DNA from: Anisodus tanguticus
Taxonomy: Eukaryota; Streptophyta; Magnoliopsida; Solanales; Solanaceae
Direction of reading: 5' to 3'
Length of the DNA: 64,000 bases
Assembly (NCBI GenBank): GCA_034509755.1
Contig: CM067549.1
Location: 33,996,001 to 34,060,000 of the forward strand
Made by a program: the position numbers and the translations under genes. Positions 12,249 to 23,616 of this stretch are shown here, piece by piece (the first letter of the stretch is position 1; every line of letters starts with the position of its first letter). A model generated the notes under the pieces. That model was not told where the DNA came from, did not search any database, and saw only the letters and a list, made by a program, of their open reading frames with translations.

Positions 12249-15113
12249 TGTTACATCCCACATTTTCATACATTTAAAGTGTGTCATGACTTAGTCGAGA
12301 TAATCTCAGAGAGAAAGACTATTCACAAGTTCATGAGTGTTTAAAACCATGTATAGCACATGTTGGAAGGTTTAGAAGTTAAACGAATAGAAGAAAATAA
12401 GTTTCGTCAAAAGTCGGCAAGTTGAGAATTTTATACCCCGTACTTTTGGGGTAAGACTAGGAGTATTTAACACTCTAATAAGGTCATGTTATGAGGTATT
12501 TGAATCATATAAGATTCATGTGTTAAAGTTTGAAGTCAAGCGAGTAGTAAAAGAAAAGTCGGCAAAAGTTTTCGCAAATTATGCTCATAAATTAACTGAA
12601 AATTTGGGTCAAATGTTTCAAAGCTTTTCTCCTATTATATTTGGATTTATGGGTTGATCCACCCACTAAATTAAAGGTCTACGAGTATAGTTTCCAATTC
12701 ATTAAACCATCCATCGATACAACATCGGAGTAGAGAGACATTCACGTTTTCATGAGAGTTGGGACCCACTTGAGGCATCCACCGACTTAGCTTCTTTTAA
12801 AAGACGTTTGGGGGATTTTCTTTGATCATTTCTCAACCAAACTCGACCCTAATAATTTCCTAAGATGTCTAAAAAATTTATAAGAGTTTCAAGGAAAAAT
12901 ACAAGTGTTTACACCCAACTTGAACACCATAAGTTGATTCAAGAAGAGAATAGCACTCTTATAGTGTTGTGGTGTGATTGATGGTTGTTGTGAGTTGCAC
13001 CAGCTGGGGATTTCAAGTTTTATATACTGCATAAGGTAACTAAATCATGTTCTTGGTCGTGATTAAGGTTAATCATGTGTTGGTTTAATTGCTTGAGTGA
13101 AAATCTACAAGATAGCAATTGATATGACATAAGTGATTGTTATATTTTTGTGGGTTGTGTTGACTATATATATATGGTTTGTTGTGGCTGGAAAATATGA
13201 GAAGTAATTTTATTATGTTATGTCTGCTTTTGTTAACCTTTTCTATGTGTTAATTGTGTTTATTGAAGATGAAAACATGAAAAACAAGAGATTGACGATA
13301 AGGGTTAAGGTGCTAGGTGTGTGGATTGTTTTATACATTATTCTTACGATGTTTTGGCATGAAAATGATATTGTAAGCATAAGTATTATGTTATTTATGT
13401 TTTAGACAGATTCATTGCAAAGGAGTTGGATTAAAATTATATTTTGTTATTCGTAAATCGAGCTTGCCGCTCAAAATGGTTGTTGAAATTATCAAAAAGC
13501 TTATTGTGAATTGTGTTGTTGTTGTTTGGTGATTTTTAGTAACTTATGGGATGTATTATAAATAGGAGAGGTGTTGTCAAATTGTTCCTAAATGAGCTAG
13601 TTGTTCGACATGTTATTAGTTGGTTTAAAATGAAACGTGACATTGAAACCTTTGTTGTGATTGTTGGACTATTTTGTATGCTTTTAGAGGTAAATATAAG
13701 ATTGAGAATTCCCTGAACATATTTGTTGTGATGCTGGGCATATTGTTAAATTAAAGGATAAAGGATAATTGGGTTAAAAGTTTATATGGGATTCAATCCG
13801 ATCTTGTCGCTCGTCGTATTAACTAGTGACTTTGTTAGTTATGTTTGTGTCGTTATTATTGTGTGGATTAAGGTGTATCTTTGGGCAGCTTTTTTTGTAT
13901 TTTGGAGGCAAGGAGGAATAGGTATGTAAGGCTTATCCTTTCCTTTCTTTTAGCATGATCCTAGTGTAAACGATACATAACGAAACACCCACAAAAGAGA
14001 ACTCTACTCTTTACTATTGAAGATATGCTTGTTCTTTACACTTGAAAAGATTTCATGGATCTTGTTTATCCCTTGACGGGAGTACATTTCTGCATTTTCT
14101 TATGTGCTATTTAGTACTCTTTGTTGATTTCACGATAGTTGATATACGTAGTTACATAATGATAGTTGGAGAGTAACGACCATAGGTCACTCCGACTCTG
14201 TTCAGGGTGTCCCTTGAGGTCTGTATTGCATTGAACTTATATTTATGTATCTATTTTCTTACCGCGTCGCGCTATAGTCGGTTGGGTAGGCACTTATATG
14301 TGCATACCACCAATTGGCCAGTTATATATCATTATTTACCATAAGTTAGTCAATTACCATTGATCAGTTGGGCAAATATTATCGCATCCTATATGGCCGG
14401 GCAGTTTATGATTAGCTTACCCCACAGAGGGACTTGATACTATATTATATGGCCCTATAGAGTGACTTGATTTTACTTTAATGCATATGATCATGGTTAT
14501 ATCAGTTGTGCGCCCTCAATAGCAGTTTTGCGTCCTAGGTTGACATTCTATACTCTTCACTTGTATTACATTCTTATATATATGTTTACCTACGTTTCAT
14601 ACTCGATACATACCTTATGCCTGGGGAATCTGTGTTTCATACCTGTAGGTCCCAATGGATAGGTTGACAGTCCTCCTAATAGGATACCAATTTAGCAGAG
14701 AGTGTGTTGCACTCCACTTATTCCGGAGTTTTTCTTTTGGGTCAGTATGTTTATGTTATGCAGCTATGAGTATGGCGGGGCCCTTTCCCAACCTTATGAT
14801 GTCTTATGTACTCTTTAGAGGCTTGTAGAAAAATTTCATGTACATAGATGCTTGTACGGCCTTGTCAGCCTATGGTTTAGATGTACATATGGTCATGTCG
14901 ACCTTATTGGCCCGTGTGTATCATGTATAAGTTTATATAGCATGTTGGATCATCCAATGTCGACTACTCCCTTATGTTGTATTCTGATGTTCCCATGACG
15001 GCCTTTCCGGCTTATTTACGCATGCTAGTATGGTAAGAAGAATAAGTTATGTAGGTGCTCGGCTGAGTAAGGCCCCAGGTGCCAGTCGTGCCCCTCCGGG
15101 TCGGGGTGTAACG
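12249..15113 (+). repeat. 3' LTR of element D
   Basis: Single-copy LTR of 2,865 bp from TGTTACATCCCACATTTTC to GGGGTGTAACG. It lacks the 1.5-kb duplication of the 5' LTR. It contains the roughly 200-bp block that is missing from duplicate copy 1. Confidence 0.9.
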
Positions 15114-16560
15114 AAATCTAGTCAAATCCCCCACTCTAGGAACCCATATGCGACCCTTCATTTGCAACACTCCCTCATCATCAGGAATTTCTTCTCTGGC
15201 CTTTCCATTCAATACCTTATTCCAAATCTTGCACAACTTTGTATCATCAAATTGCCGAGCCATAATCTACTCCAATAATGAAGACCATGCCTAAACATAA
15301 GCTAGAACCTTCACAAGCTCAGAAATATCAAGTCTCACCAACCTATTTGACAAATATTGAACATCCATAGCCAACGATTACTCCCCAACCAGTAAGCATA
15401 CTAGGCTACTTATATTCACCGTTTTCTGACTCAAGGGTTGTCCTTTCCCGGATGATAAATAATTGACATATCATAATCCTTGAGCATCTCTAACCGTCTC
15501 CTTTGCCTCAAATTGAGATACCTCTAATTGAAAATGTCATGTAGACATGATTGATAAACAACTCATAATGCACACCATAGAGATAATGCCTCCAAATTTT
15601 CAGTGCAAATACTACCGCCGCCAACTCCAAGTCATGAGTAGAGTAGTTCTTCTTATGCACCCTCAACTGCCTCGTAGCATAATTTATAACCTTCCCTTTC
15701 TGCATCAAAACACAAACAAGGACAATCCGCGAAGCATCACAATACATAATAAAGCCCATCTCCCTCCACGGGAATAGTCAAAATCAGAGTTGTATTAAAA
15801 AAAGTCTTGAGATTTTGAAAGCTCACCTCTCACTCATCCAACCACTGGAAAGGTACATTTTTCTAAGTCAGTCTAGTCAAGGGAGATGCAATATATGAAA
15901 ATCCTTCCACAAAACGCCTATAATAAATAGCGAGGCCAACAAAACTCTAAATCTCGATAACCCAAGTAGGGCTATAACAATAACGAACCATTTCGATCTT
16001 CTTGGGATCTACCATGATACCATCATTGGTCACCACATGCCCTAAAAATGCCATCGAACTAAGCCAAAACTTAAACTTCAAAAAGCTTGGCATAAAGCTA
16101 CTTTTCCTTCAGAATCTCAAGCACGATCCTCAAATGCTGCTCGTGCTCCTCCCTATTTAGAGAGTAGATCAATATATCATCGATGAAGACAATTATGAAA
16201 GAATCTGATTACGGTATGAAGACATCGTTAATCAAATCCATAAGGGATGCTGGGCATGAGTCAGCCCAAAATATGTACCCAATAACTCATAATAACCATA
16301 ACAGGTCCTGAAAGTTGTCTTAAGGATATCCTCTGCCCTAATATTCAACTGGTGATAACCGGATCTCAAATCGATCTTAGAGAAGATCGATGCATACTAA
16401 AGCTAATCAAATAAGTCATCAATACACATCCTCATAGACACACCCTTCTTCATAGACACACCCTTCTTCATAAACAACATCGGAGCACCCAAGGCGAAAT
16501 ACTCAACCTAATGAACTCCTTACTCTACATATCTTGCAACTGCTCCTTCAACTCTGTTGG
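15114..16560 (-). pseudogene. Element B pol middle part: RT, RNase H and linker
   Basis: Reverse transcriptase and RNase H of the host gypsy element, read on the minus strand. RT keeps the catalytic FIDDILIYS motif (about 16190-16160), SKIDLRSGYHQL (about 16375) and FGLTHAQ (about 16265). RNase H starts MYCDASRIVLVCVLMQKGK (about 15750) and continues CATRQLRVHKKNY and THDLELAAVVFALKIWRHY. The linker to integrase reads MARQFDDTKLCKIWNKVL and GRIWVPRVGDLTR up to the insertion at 15114. An 18-bp tandem duplication and a deletion in the RT N-terminal region (16411-16468) and many frame changes make it non-functional. Confidence 0.88.
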
Positions 16561-16579
16561 CGCCATCAGATATGGTAGA

Positions 16580-17170
16580 ATAGAAAGGGCTTGGTGCACG
16601 GATACAAATCAATATATAACTCAATATCACGATTTGGTGGAACGCCCGGTAAATCTATCGAAAACACCTCGGGAAACTCCTAAACTACTAGCACTAACTC
16701 AAGGGGAGGTGTACCAATACTAGTATCACAAACATACACCAAAGTGCCAAACATCCCTTCTCAACCATCCTCCTAGACTTAAGGTAATATATTACTTTCT
16801 TCAGCACATGACTAGTAGTACCCTACCACTCTAACCTGGGAATCCCTGGCATGAATTAATAACTTTCTTAGCATGACAGTCCAAGATCGCTGATAAGGAT
16901 ACAACCAATTCATGCCTAGAATAATATCAAAATCTACCATGTCTAGAATCATCAAATCATCCCAAGTGTCATACCCCATCAAAGTCACAACACAGGATCG
17001 GTACACTCGATCCACCACTACAGAATCCCCAATAGGAGTAGAAACACTAACAGGGAAGTCAAGTGACTCATAAATCATACGCGGACCTAAAGTAAAATAA
17101 GTAGACACATAAAAGTCTGTAGATCCTAGATCAAATAATGTTATAGCCGAGCGATGACAAATTGAAAAAT
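16580..17170 (-). pseudogene. Element B aspartic protease
   Basis: Retroviral-type protease domain between gag and RT. The active-site region reads TLFDLGSTDFYVSTYF (about 17140-17095) with the catalytic Asp kept and Leu in place of the usual Ser or Pro. The C-terminal flap region is MVDFDIILGMNWL (about 16940-16900), the typical D-x-ILGMDWL block with D to N. The frame is open from 17108 to 16812. Such enzymes process the gag-pol polyprotein. Confidence 0.85.
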
Positions 17171-18763
17171 TACCTATGATTACAGCATTAAAAGCCTATG
17201 CCTCTAGTCTGTCTGGGAAAGCAAAGCACTGAGCACGTCCACTATCATCCTAAAGACCTCCGCTACCACCGCCTCAACTTGAATAAGAACCACCCTTACC
17301 TAAGTAAGAACCACATCTGCCACCCTACACACCTCCTCTAGTCGGTTGTGCTGGTGCCTTAGATCCATAACCCTGAGAACCAGAGTGCTAATCACTCTGC
17401 CTAAGCCTAGGATAGTCCCTCGCAAAGTGTCCCAAATAACCACATTTATAGCATCTACGGTGGTACATAGGCTATCTAGAATAGCTAAAATGACCACCTC
17501 GACCTCTAGGTCTGGAATAAGAACCATAGGAACCCTTCCTGAACTGTATCCACCGTGACCAGAAGAACCACCGGTCAAAGTCTGCATAACTTCCTGGAAC
17601 GACCTGTTGAACTATGGTTGATAACCTCTACCCTACTTCTTCATACCTCTAGACGAGGTGCCACCATAACTGCCTGAACTACGGAGCCTCTTGGCCGACC
17701 TATACCCAAACTCCTAGCGCCTAATAAACTCCACACTCCTGGAGGCATCCACTACTTCTTAAAAAGTACATCCTGAAGACGACACATGAGCCACTGTAAA
17801 AAAAAGAGGATAAGATAAATGCCTAATCAACTTCATGATCCTCTTTGTCTCAACTGGTAGAATAGTCAATGCATGGCGAGATAGGGAGTAAAACCTTATC
17901 TCATACTCAGTCACCATTATACCATTCTGCTCCAACCTGTCAAACTGCTTACGCCTCTCATCCCTTAAGCTGCGGGGAATCCACTTCTCTAGAAACACTC
18001 GTGAAAACTCTGCCCAAGTGAGTGGAGGCGCCCCAGCTGGTCTAGTCTCAACAAACACCCTCCACTATTGCTTAGCAGGGCCAATCATGTAGAACACTAT
18101 GAAGTCAACTCTATTGGACTAAACCAACCCCAAATCATGCAACCTCTCATGACAACTCACCAGAAACTCATAAGTATCATCGTTGGGATGTCCATTATAC
18201 GGTAGTGGATTCATCTTCTCAAACTTATCCCAGCTCTTCTACTCTTCAACATATATAGTGAGATGGATAACTAGATGAATAGTGACATCTTGAGTTGGAT
18301 AACCCGGAAACTAGGGAGCCATAACAGCAGCTAGTTATGCCATGGAGTCCTAAAACCTACAGCTACTTGATCGGGAGTCTGACCCCCAACTCTAGTCTAT
18401 GAACTATCCAGAGTAACCGATAGTGCTCCTGCCTGAGTCCAACCCTCAAAGATGCTCAGAATACGCGCCAAGGTGTCCTGAAGTGGTGCTTGGGCAGGTC
18501 CAATCTTCTTCACTGGCACAGGCTCCTCATCTGAAAACTCTTCTTTATCTAGACTCAAACTCTCTAGCACGGGCCTGAGCAGCAGTTGGTGCTTGGCCTT
18601 TATCTAGCCTAGCAACACGGGCTATAACCCTACCTTGATCCTTACCACATCCCCTACCTCTCCCTCGAGCAACAGTCCCTATAATGGGTATGGGCATAGG
18701 TGTAGGCTCATGATCTCCAACTGAGGTTGAACGTGTCCTCACCATCTGCGAGGAATGAAACAA
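17171..18763 (-). pseudogene. Element B gag with a mutated zinc knuckle
   Basis: The N-terminus at about 18745 reads MVRTRSTSVGDHEPTP followed by a G/R-rich stretch. The capsid-like core at 18058-17759 reads LTWAEFSRVFLEKWIPRSLR and QNGIMVTEYEIRFYSLSRHA. A nucleocapsid knuckle near 17460-17415 reads RCYKCGYLGHFARDYPRL: the expected final Cys of CX2CX4HX4C is Tyr. Stops and frame changes occur between the blocks. The order gag-PR-RT-RH-IN-chromodomain is complete for element B once element D is removed. Confidence 0.85.
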
Positions 18764-18930
18764 TGAAACTTTAAAAAACCATTAGAATCAAGTTTGTATG
18801 ATAAGAAATGAAAGATTGGAGTTTTGCTGGATTTCCTATAACTTCTCGAAGATAGATACGTAGTTCAACGTACCGATCTGCAAGACTCTACTAAGATTGT
18901 TCTTGTACTTGTGAGATCAGTGAACCTAAA

Positions 18931-18942
18931 GATCTGATACCA
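18931..18942 (-). other. Primer-binding site of element B
   Basis: The minus strand reads TGGTATCAGATC, three bases beyond the LTR end GATCATGACA at 18946. It matches the initiator-Met tRNA primer site. Confidence 0.85.
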
Positions 18943-18945
18943 ATT

Positions 18946-21900
18946 TGTCATGATCCAAAATTGAAAGTCGTGAAGGCACTAACTCCTCCAAGTTAGTGAG
19001 CCAAACACAACCCATGAAAATAATTAAATTAAAGAAATCTATGTGGAATAATAAAGTAAAACAAGATTTTCAGTCTTTAATAAAAACACATAATAATAGT
19101 AAGTGCTATAGTACAAATCCCAAAATTGGGTGTCACTAGTACAAGAACTGGCTAGGATAAGTAATAAAAAGAGTAGGTATAAAAACCTGAATATTGTCTA
19201 GAAATAGAAAGACATGAAAGTAAAATAGAAGGGGAATCCAGAGCTACGAATCTGCTGGTAGCTCACCTTGAGTCCTCAAGGTCTGCTTCTCAATGGGTTA
19301 GTTAGTCACGAGATCCTTTAGTAGTTGGAACCGAATCTGCACACAAAAAAGGTGCAGCAAGTGTAGTATGAGTACGGAAAACAACGTGTACTAAGCAACA
19401 TCATCGATCGACCCTATCTTAAATGGAAACAAGGTTTGGCCTTTTGATTACTACTACCACACTAACCGCCATTAGTTTTCCATAATACAATAATTACAAG
19501 ATCATGTAAATTATAAGTCTAAGCCTAGGTTATAGCATCTACTTCCTCAAGTATGATAAGGTAATCACACAACAAATCTAATAGAGCTTAAACATCAATT
19601 TAGGCATTAAATAAACAAATATAAATGGGATGATATGAAATGCAAATGAAATGTAATGCAAGGCCTTTCTTTCTCTTCATCGGTACACACACGTTGAAGT
19701 TCTATGAATCGTGACCCATAGGGGACTCCCGAGGTCCATATATCACCCGAATCATTTTCCTTCGGGTTCCTTAGCCCATCTTAGGCTCTCAATCACATCA
19801 CTAGACAAATATAGGCTCATAATATCGTTCTCTCGCTAATACTAGGCTCACAATATATCACATCACTCCGTCCGAAAATATTTCCCCTCGGCCACATATA
19901 TGTATCAGCAAATCTGCATGCATGAGATATCATATGAAGCATGAATATGACATGCACAATAATAAGAAGCCACAATATGCAATAAAGATTCAATCTTTGA
20001 TCAATATAGGCCATACATAACTGACTTTCAACCAATTTACACTAAAGACTCGATATTTAGCTTCTTTTCCACTTTTAAATGAGTATGTAGGAGTGATGGA
20101 AACACATAATCACATATAAGACATGAAAACAAGTATGAGACAGAAAGTACGGGCTTCATACCCCAATGATAGATCCATAGGATCATACTTTTTATTAGCT
20201 AGTGCCCACAACATGGCATTCGATATTCAATTTAAAAGGCACAAGTGACCATAACATATCACCGATACCCGATACAAGTGCTCGTCACCTCACAAGTACC
20301 GGGACCCCCTTATTATCCAAATTATACCCTCTTACTTAGTTTGTGTAACTAACTATAATGCTTCAAATAAGGTACAAGATCTCAATTTGCCTAGAATAGA
20401 AGTTTGATAGTCATAATGGAGCCTTGACCTTTTTTAATGCCTCTGAATAGTCCAAATCTACACAAATATAGAAAGTACATTAACATATGATTCTATCGAT
20501 ACCCATATTGTTATACAAAAGTTTCGAACCCATAAAGTCACCCAAAATAGAACTCCGAGCCATAAGGAGCAAACCGGGAAATTTAACCAAAAATAAATTT
20601 TTCCAACATCTATGGAGCCTAGATATCAAATATGATTCAAACCCAACATTAACTTCATGCTCTATTTAAGAATTCTCAATCTCTAACTTAGGGTTCATAA
20701 TAATTTAAACCATCATCCCTAAATCATAGTTTCTACCATGAAATTCATTACTAATAAATGAAATAACTATAACAAGTGATTATGCTGATAGATCACAGAC
20801 AACGTAAGAACATATTGAAGGATCATAAGCAAGATATGTTGCAGTTCATGCATAACAGCTTAACATAATAAGGTTCTTTCATTTTAGCAGACTTTAGACT
20901 GATACAAACCAAACAAGATTATACTCTGGAGCAACAACTTATCCTAATACTAGCAGATACAAGATTTTAACAAGTATTGTACGAAAAACAACTCCATTCA
21001 CTTATGTCTGAAGAACTGCTTCATGTGAGCTTGATCCATTCCACTTGTGAGACTTGAAGGTGTGAAAGATGGATACAAACCAAGGCACTTGGATTTGAGT
21101 TGATACATCTTGCATAGTTGTTAGGATTGAGTAACTAGCTAGATTTTCCAATTCAGATATTCCTATTTTATTTCCTGTTTTTTCTGCTTTTTGAAACTTA
21201 TTCTGTAAATATTTTAATTTTATGGAATAAATTTCCACCATTTTGGTGGTTTAGCCAAAAAAAATAATCAATGAAATAATCATAAAAGGAACGATAGAAG
21301 CTTACCCCCTTGATGGATCTTGAAAATCCCCTATTCTGCCAGCAATCTCACATCTGTGACACATCCATTGCACCTGCGGGCTCGCATAAGCGGCCCAAGT
21401 CTTGTAGGTGCAAGGGTTCACTTAACCCGGCCCAACGTGTAGGTGTGGGGCTCCCTCCATAGGTGCGCACTCACAGGTGAGAGGACCCCTTTACAGGTGC
21501 AACCCTTGCCCACCTGTACCATCTTTGTACCTGTGGCCTACCTTGCCCAGGTGCGACCTGTTACGTGCGAGCCTTTTTATCGCAAGTGCGATGCACTAGA
21601 ACTAGAAACTCCAACACGAACCTCAAACTTCGAATCAACCCCCAAAACTCATCTGAGATCTCCTGGACATAAACTAAATATGCAAACCACTCCTAAAACA
21701 TGAAATGAACTTGTTCGCATACTCAAAATACTCATATGAGGTAGTCTTAGCACATTGTTGACTATGGTCAACTCCAAATCCTTAAGTTGCTGAAATTCCA
21801 ACCAAGAGTCCAAAATACACCGGAGTCCCTCGGGAGCCGAACCAATGACTCAACTAAGCCATAAATGACATTCCGGACCTAATAGAATCAACAAAACTTC

Positions 21901-22291
21901 AAAAAAGACTCATTTACCCTAAATGTTGACTTTAGTCAACCAAAACTCCTCTTTTAACTTAAGAACTTTTCAAAATTCACAAACTTACCCGATTAGCACC
22001 TAACTCACTTGGGACTTGTCCAAACCATCCATCTAAGTCAAAAATCACGTTTCAGATCTAACGGAACCATCAAAATTTATTTCCGAGCGCATCTTCCCAT
22101 GAGTCAATTCTTAGTCAAACATAAAACTTCTAATTTCCAAAATTCTGAATTTCATCCATTGTTTTCATCCGATTGGCTCTAAAATTACGCCACCCATCCC
22201 CGCAAGTTAAATACATCAAAACAAAGCTAGGGGAAGGGTCATTTATGAGTAAAGATGCAAAATATCTAAAATGACCTAACGAGTCGTTACA
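18946..22291 (-). mobile_element. 5' LTR of element B
   Basis: LTR of 3,346 bp on the minus strand, from TGTAACGACTCGTTAGG (22291) to GGATCATGACA (18946). Its start matches the truncated 3' LTR at 2352. It carries a block of reiterated AGGTGCG-like motifs (21360-21600) and a retroposed-looking insert (20767-21264), so part of its length is secondary. Confidence 0.88.
20767..21264 (+). mobile_element. Retroposed-looking insert in the LTR of B
   Basis: About 500 bp ending in an A-rich tail (GCC followed by eight A, about 21255-21264) and flanked by the 10-bp direct repeat AATGAAATAA (20757-20766 and 21270-21279). A tail on the plus strand plus direct repeats suggests reverse-transcribed insertion of a transcript. 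The antisense strand has a 79-codon frame, which I do not recognise. A hairpin CCACCA/TGGTGG precedes the tail. Alternatively the repeats are coincidental in A-rich sequence. Confidence 0.4.
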
Positions 22292-22992
22292 TAATTGCAC
22301 TAAATACACCTAACTAATATTGACTTTACCATATCGAACTAATATATGTGTTATTATTGAATTTAGGTACATTACGTAGAAAATGAGTCATTTTGGAGAA
22401 CAAGAGCTTTGATTAAAGTGGATTCACGTTGTATAAGAAGAAGAATTTAGGTACTTTAAGTGGATATACATAGGAATTTAGGTAGTTTAAGTGGATATAC
22501 ATAAGAATTATATAAGAAGACGAAGAAGAAGAATCTTCGATTTTTTTGAAAAAGAGTAACCGGGCTTCTTTGAAGTAATAAGACCATTCAGATTACAATA
22601 TTTCTGGAGAAAGAATCGTAATAAATGTAAAGAAGATATATTTTACCCAATAGCGAAGAGTTTGAATCAAGATTTTCAGATGAACCGGGTAGGGTATTTG
22701 TATATCTAATTCATAATTTAGATGTAAAAAATGTCCTCTAAAAAGTAAATGTTGAATGAATTGATAATAAATTATGAGATTTGAAAATCTTTTTGCCTTC
22801 GAAAGAAGATACTAATCATAGATAAAACGGAATTTCCACAATAAATACAAATCCCTTTGATATCATTTGAGAATACAAACTCTTGTTGCACCCCAAAATG
22901 TATTTTTTTAGAATCATTAGTAGAAATAAGAAAATGATATTGTTGATACATTCAAGTAATTAAACGTTTCACAATTAGAAAACTAAATTGAT
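22292..22992. other. Unassigned AT-rich spacer
   Basis: Flank upstream of element B. No gene is seen. It holds a two-copy short tandem repeat around AATTTAGGTACTTTAAGTGG (22445-22505) and purine-rich GAAGAAGAA runs. Confidence 0.5.
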
Positions 22993-23436
22993 TGTTATAA
23001 CCTGGATTTTCCAACAAAATCAACCTATTTCTTTAGTTTCTAAGTGTGGATGAAGAGCACATGGACCTCGCCCGATGAGTTCCAAAGCGAGAGGAGTCTT
23101 TGCTATCACTCTCACTTAGCGTGCAAAACATTGGTTCAGGTGGAAATTTCGCTAAGGCATGGGAAGCAACATGGCCTCGCTCAACGACGTCCAAAGCGAA
23201 AGTTGTGCTCTCCTTCAAGCTCTCTCAGCGAGATATGGCCATGGAAGAGAAAATTTTGGCCATGTCTCCAAGACATTACACCCTCACCGGGCGAAGCCCA
23301 CAGCGAACATTGAGCTCTCCTTGGATTCAATTCAGCCCTCCATTCTTGCACTTTCAATTAGTGGTCAAATAGGTGAAAGAAAGGTATTTTTTGAACCAAA
23401 TTCAATAGGTTAACAACAATTTCCCCCCCCCCCCCC
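22993..23436 (+). mobile_element. Probable truncated LTR fragment
   Basis: Starts TGTTATAACCTGGATTTTCC, like the TGTTACA-type LTR starts elsewhere in the window. It is markedly more GC-rich than its surroundings and contains repeated AAGCGA/TCGCT words at 23070-23320. It ends in a 14-C run at 23423-23436. The three overlapping short plus-strand frames here look like by-products of base composition. No PBS or partner LTR is seen, so this is a tentative solo or truncated LTR. Confidence 0.4.
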
Positions 23437-23616
23437 TCTTCTGTTAAAAGTAAATAGAGATCGAGTAATACACATAAATGAGTAGATTTCACAATTTAAA
23501 TATGATAGATCTTGGAAAACAAGAAATCGATCAGATATTGAATAAATCCCAAGTACAGAAGTGCATAATTACATTTCACACGTTTTTTTATAGTAAGAGA
23601 TTGGAATCATTATAAT

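Larger units (their letters stand above)
3654..15113 (+). mobile_element. Element D: large non-autonomous LTR retrotransposon
   Basis: An 11.46-kb element bounded by LTRs that both start TGTTACATCCCACATTTTC. It sits inside the integrase coding region of element B. The 5 bp before it (CAATT, 3649-3653) and after it (AAATC, 15114-15118) each differ by one base from a reconstructed CAATC target. The host reading frame joins DLTR on the right flank to LIMEKAH on the left flank. It has an initiator-Met primer site and a polypurine tract, but only a stub of gag and no pol, so it must have moved using enzymes from another element. It resembles the class called LARDs. Confidence 0.9.

Noticed and set aside
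21443..21703. 86-codon ORF in the LTR of element B
   Set aside because: It arises from the reiterated AGGTGCG-type block, with no protein-like features.
23044..23413. Overlapping plus-strand ORFs near 23.1-23.4 kb as a gene
   Set aside because: Three frames are open at once because of composition; no protein motif is seen and the segment fits an LTR fragment.
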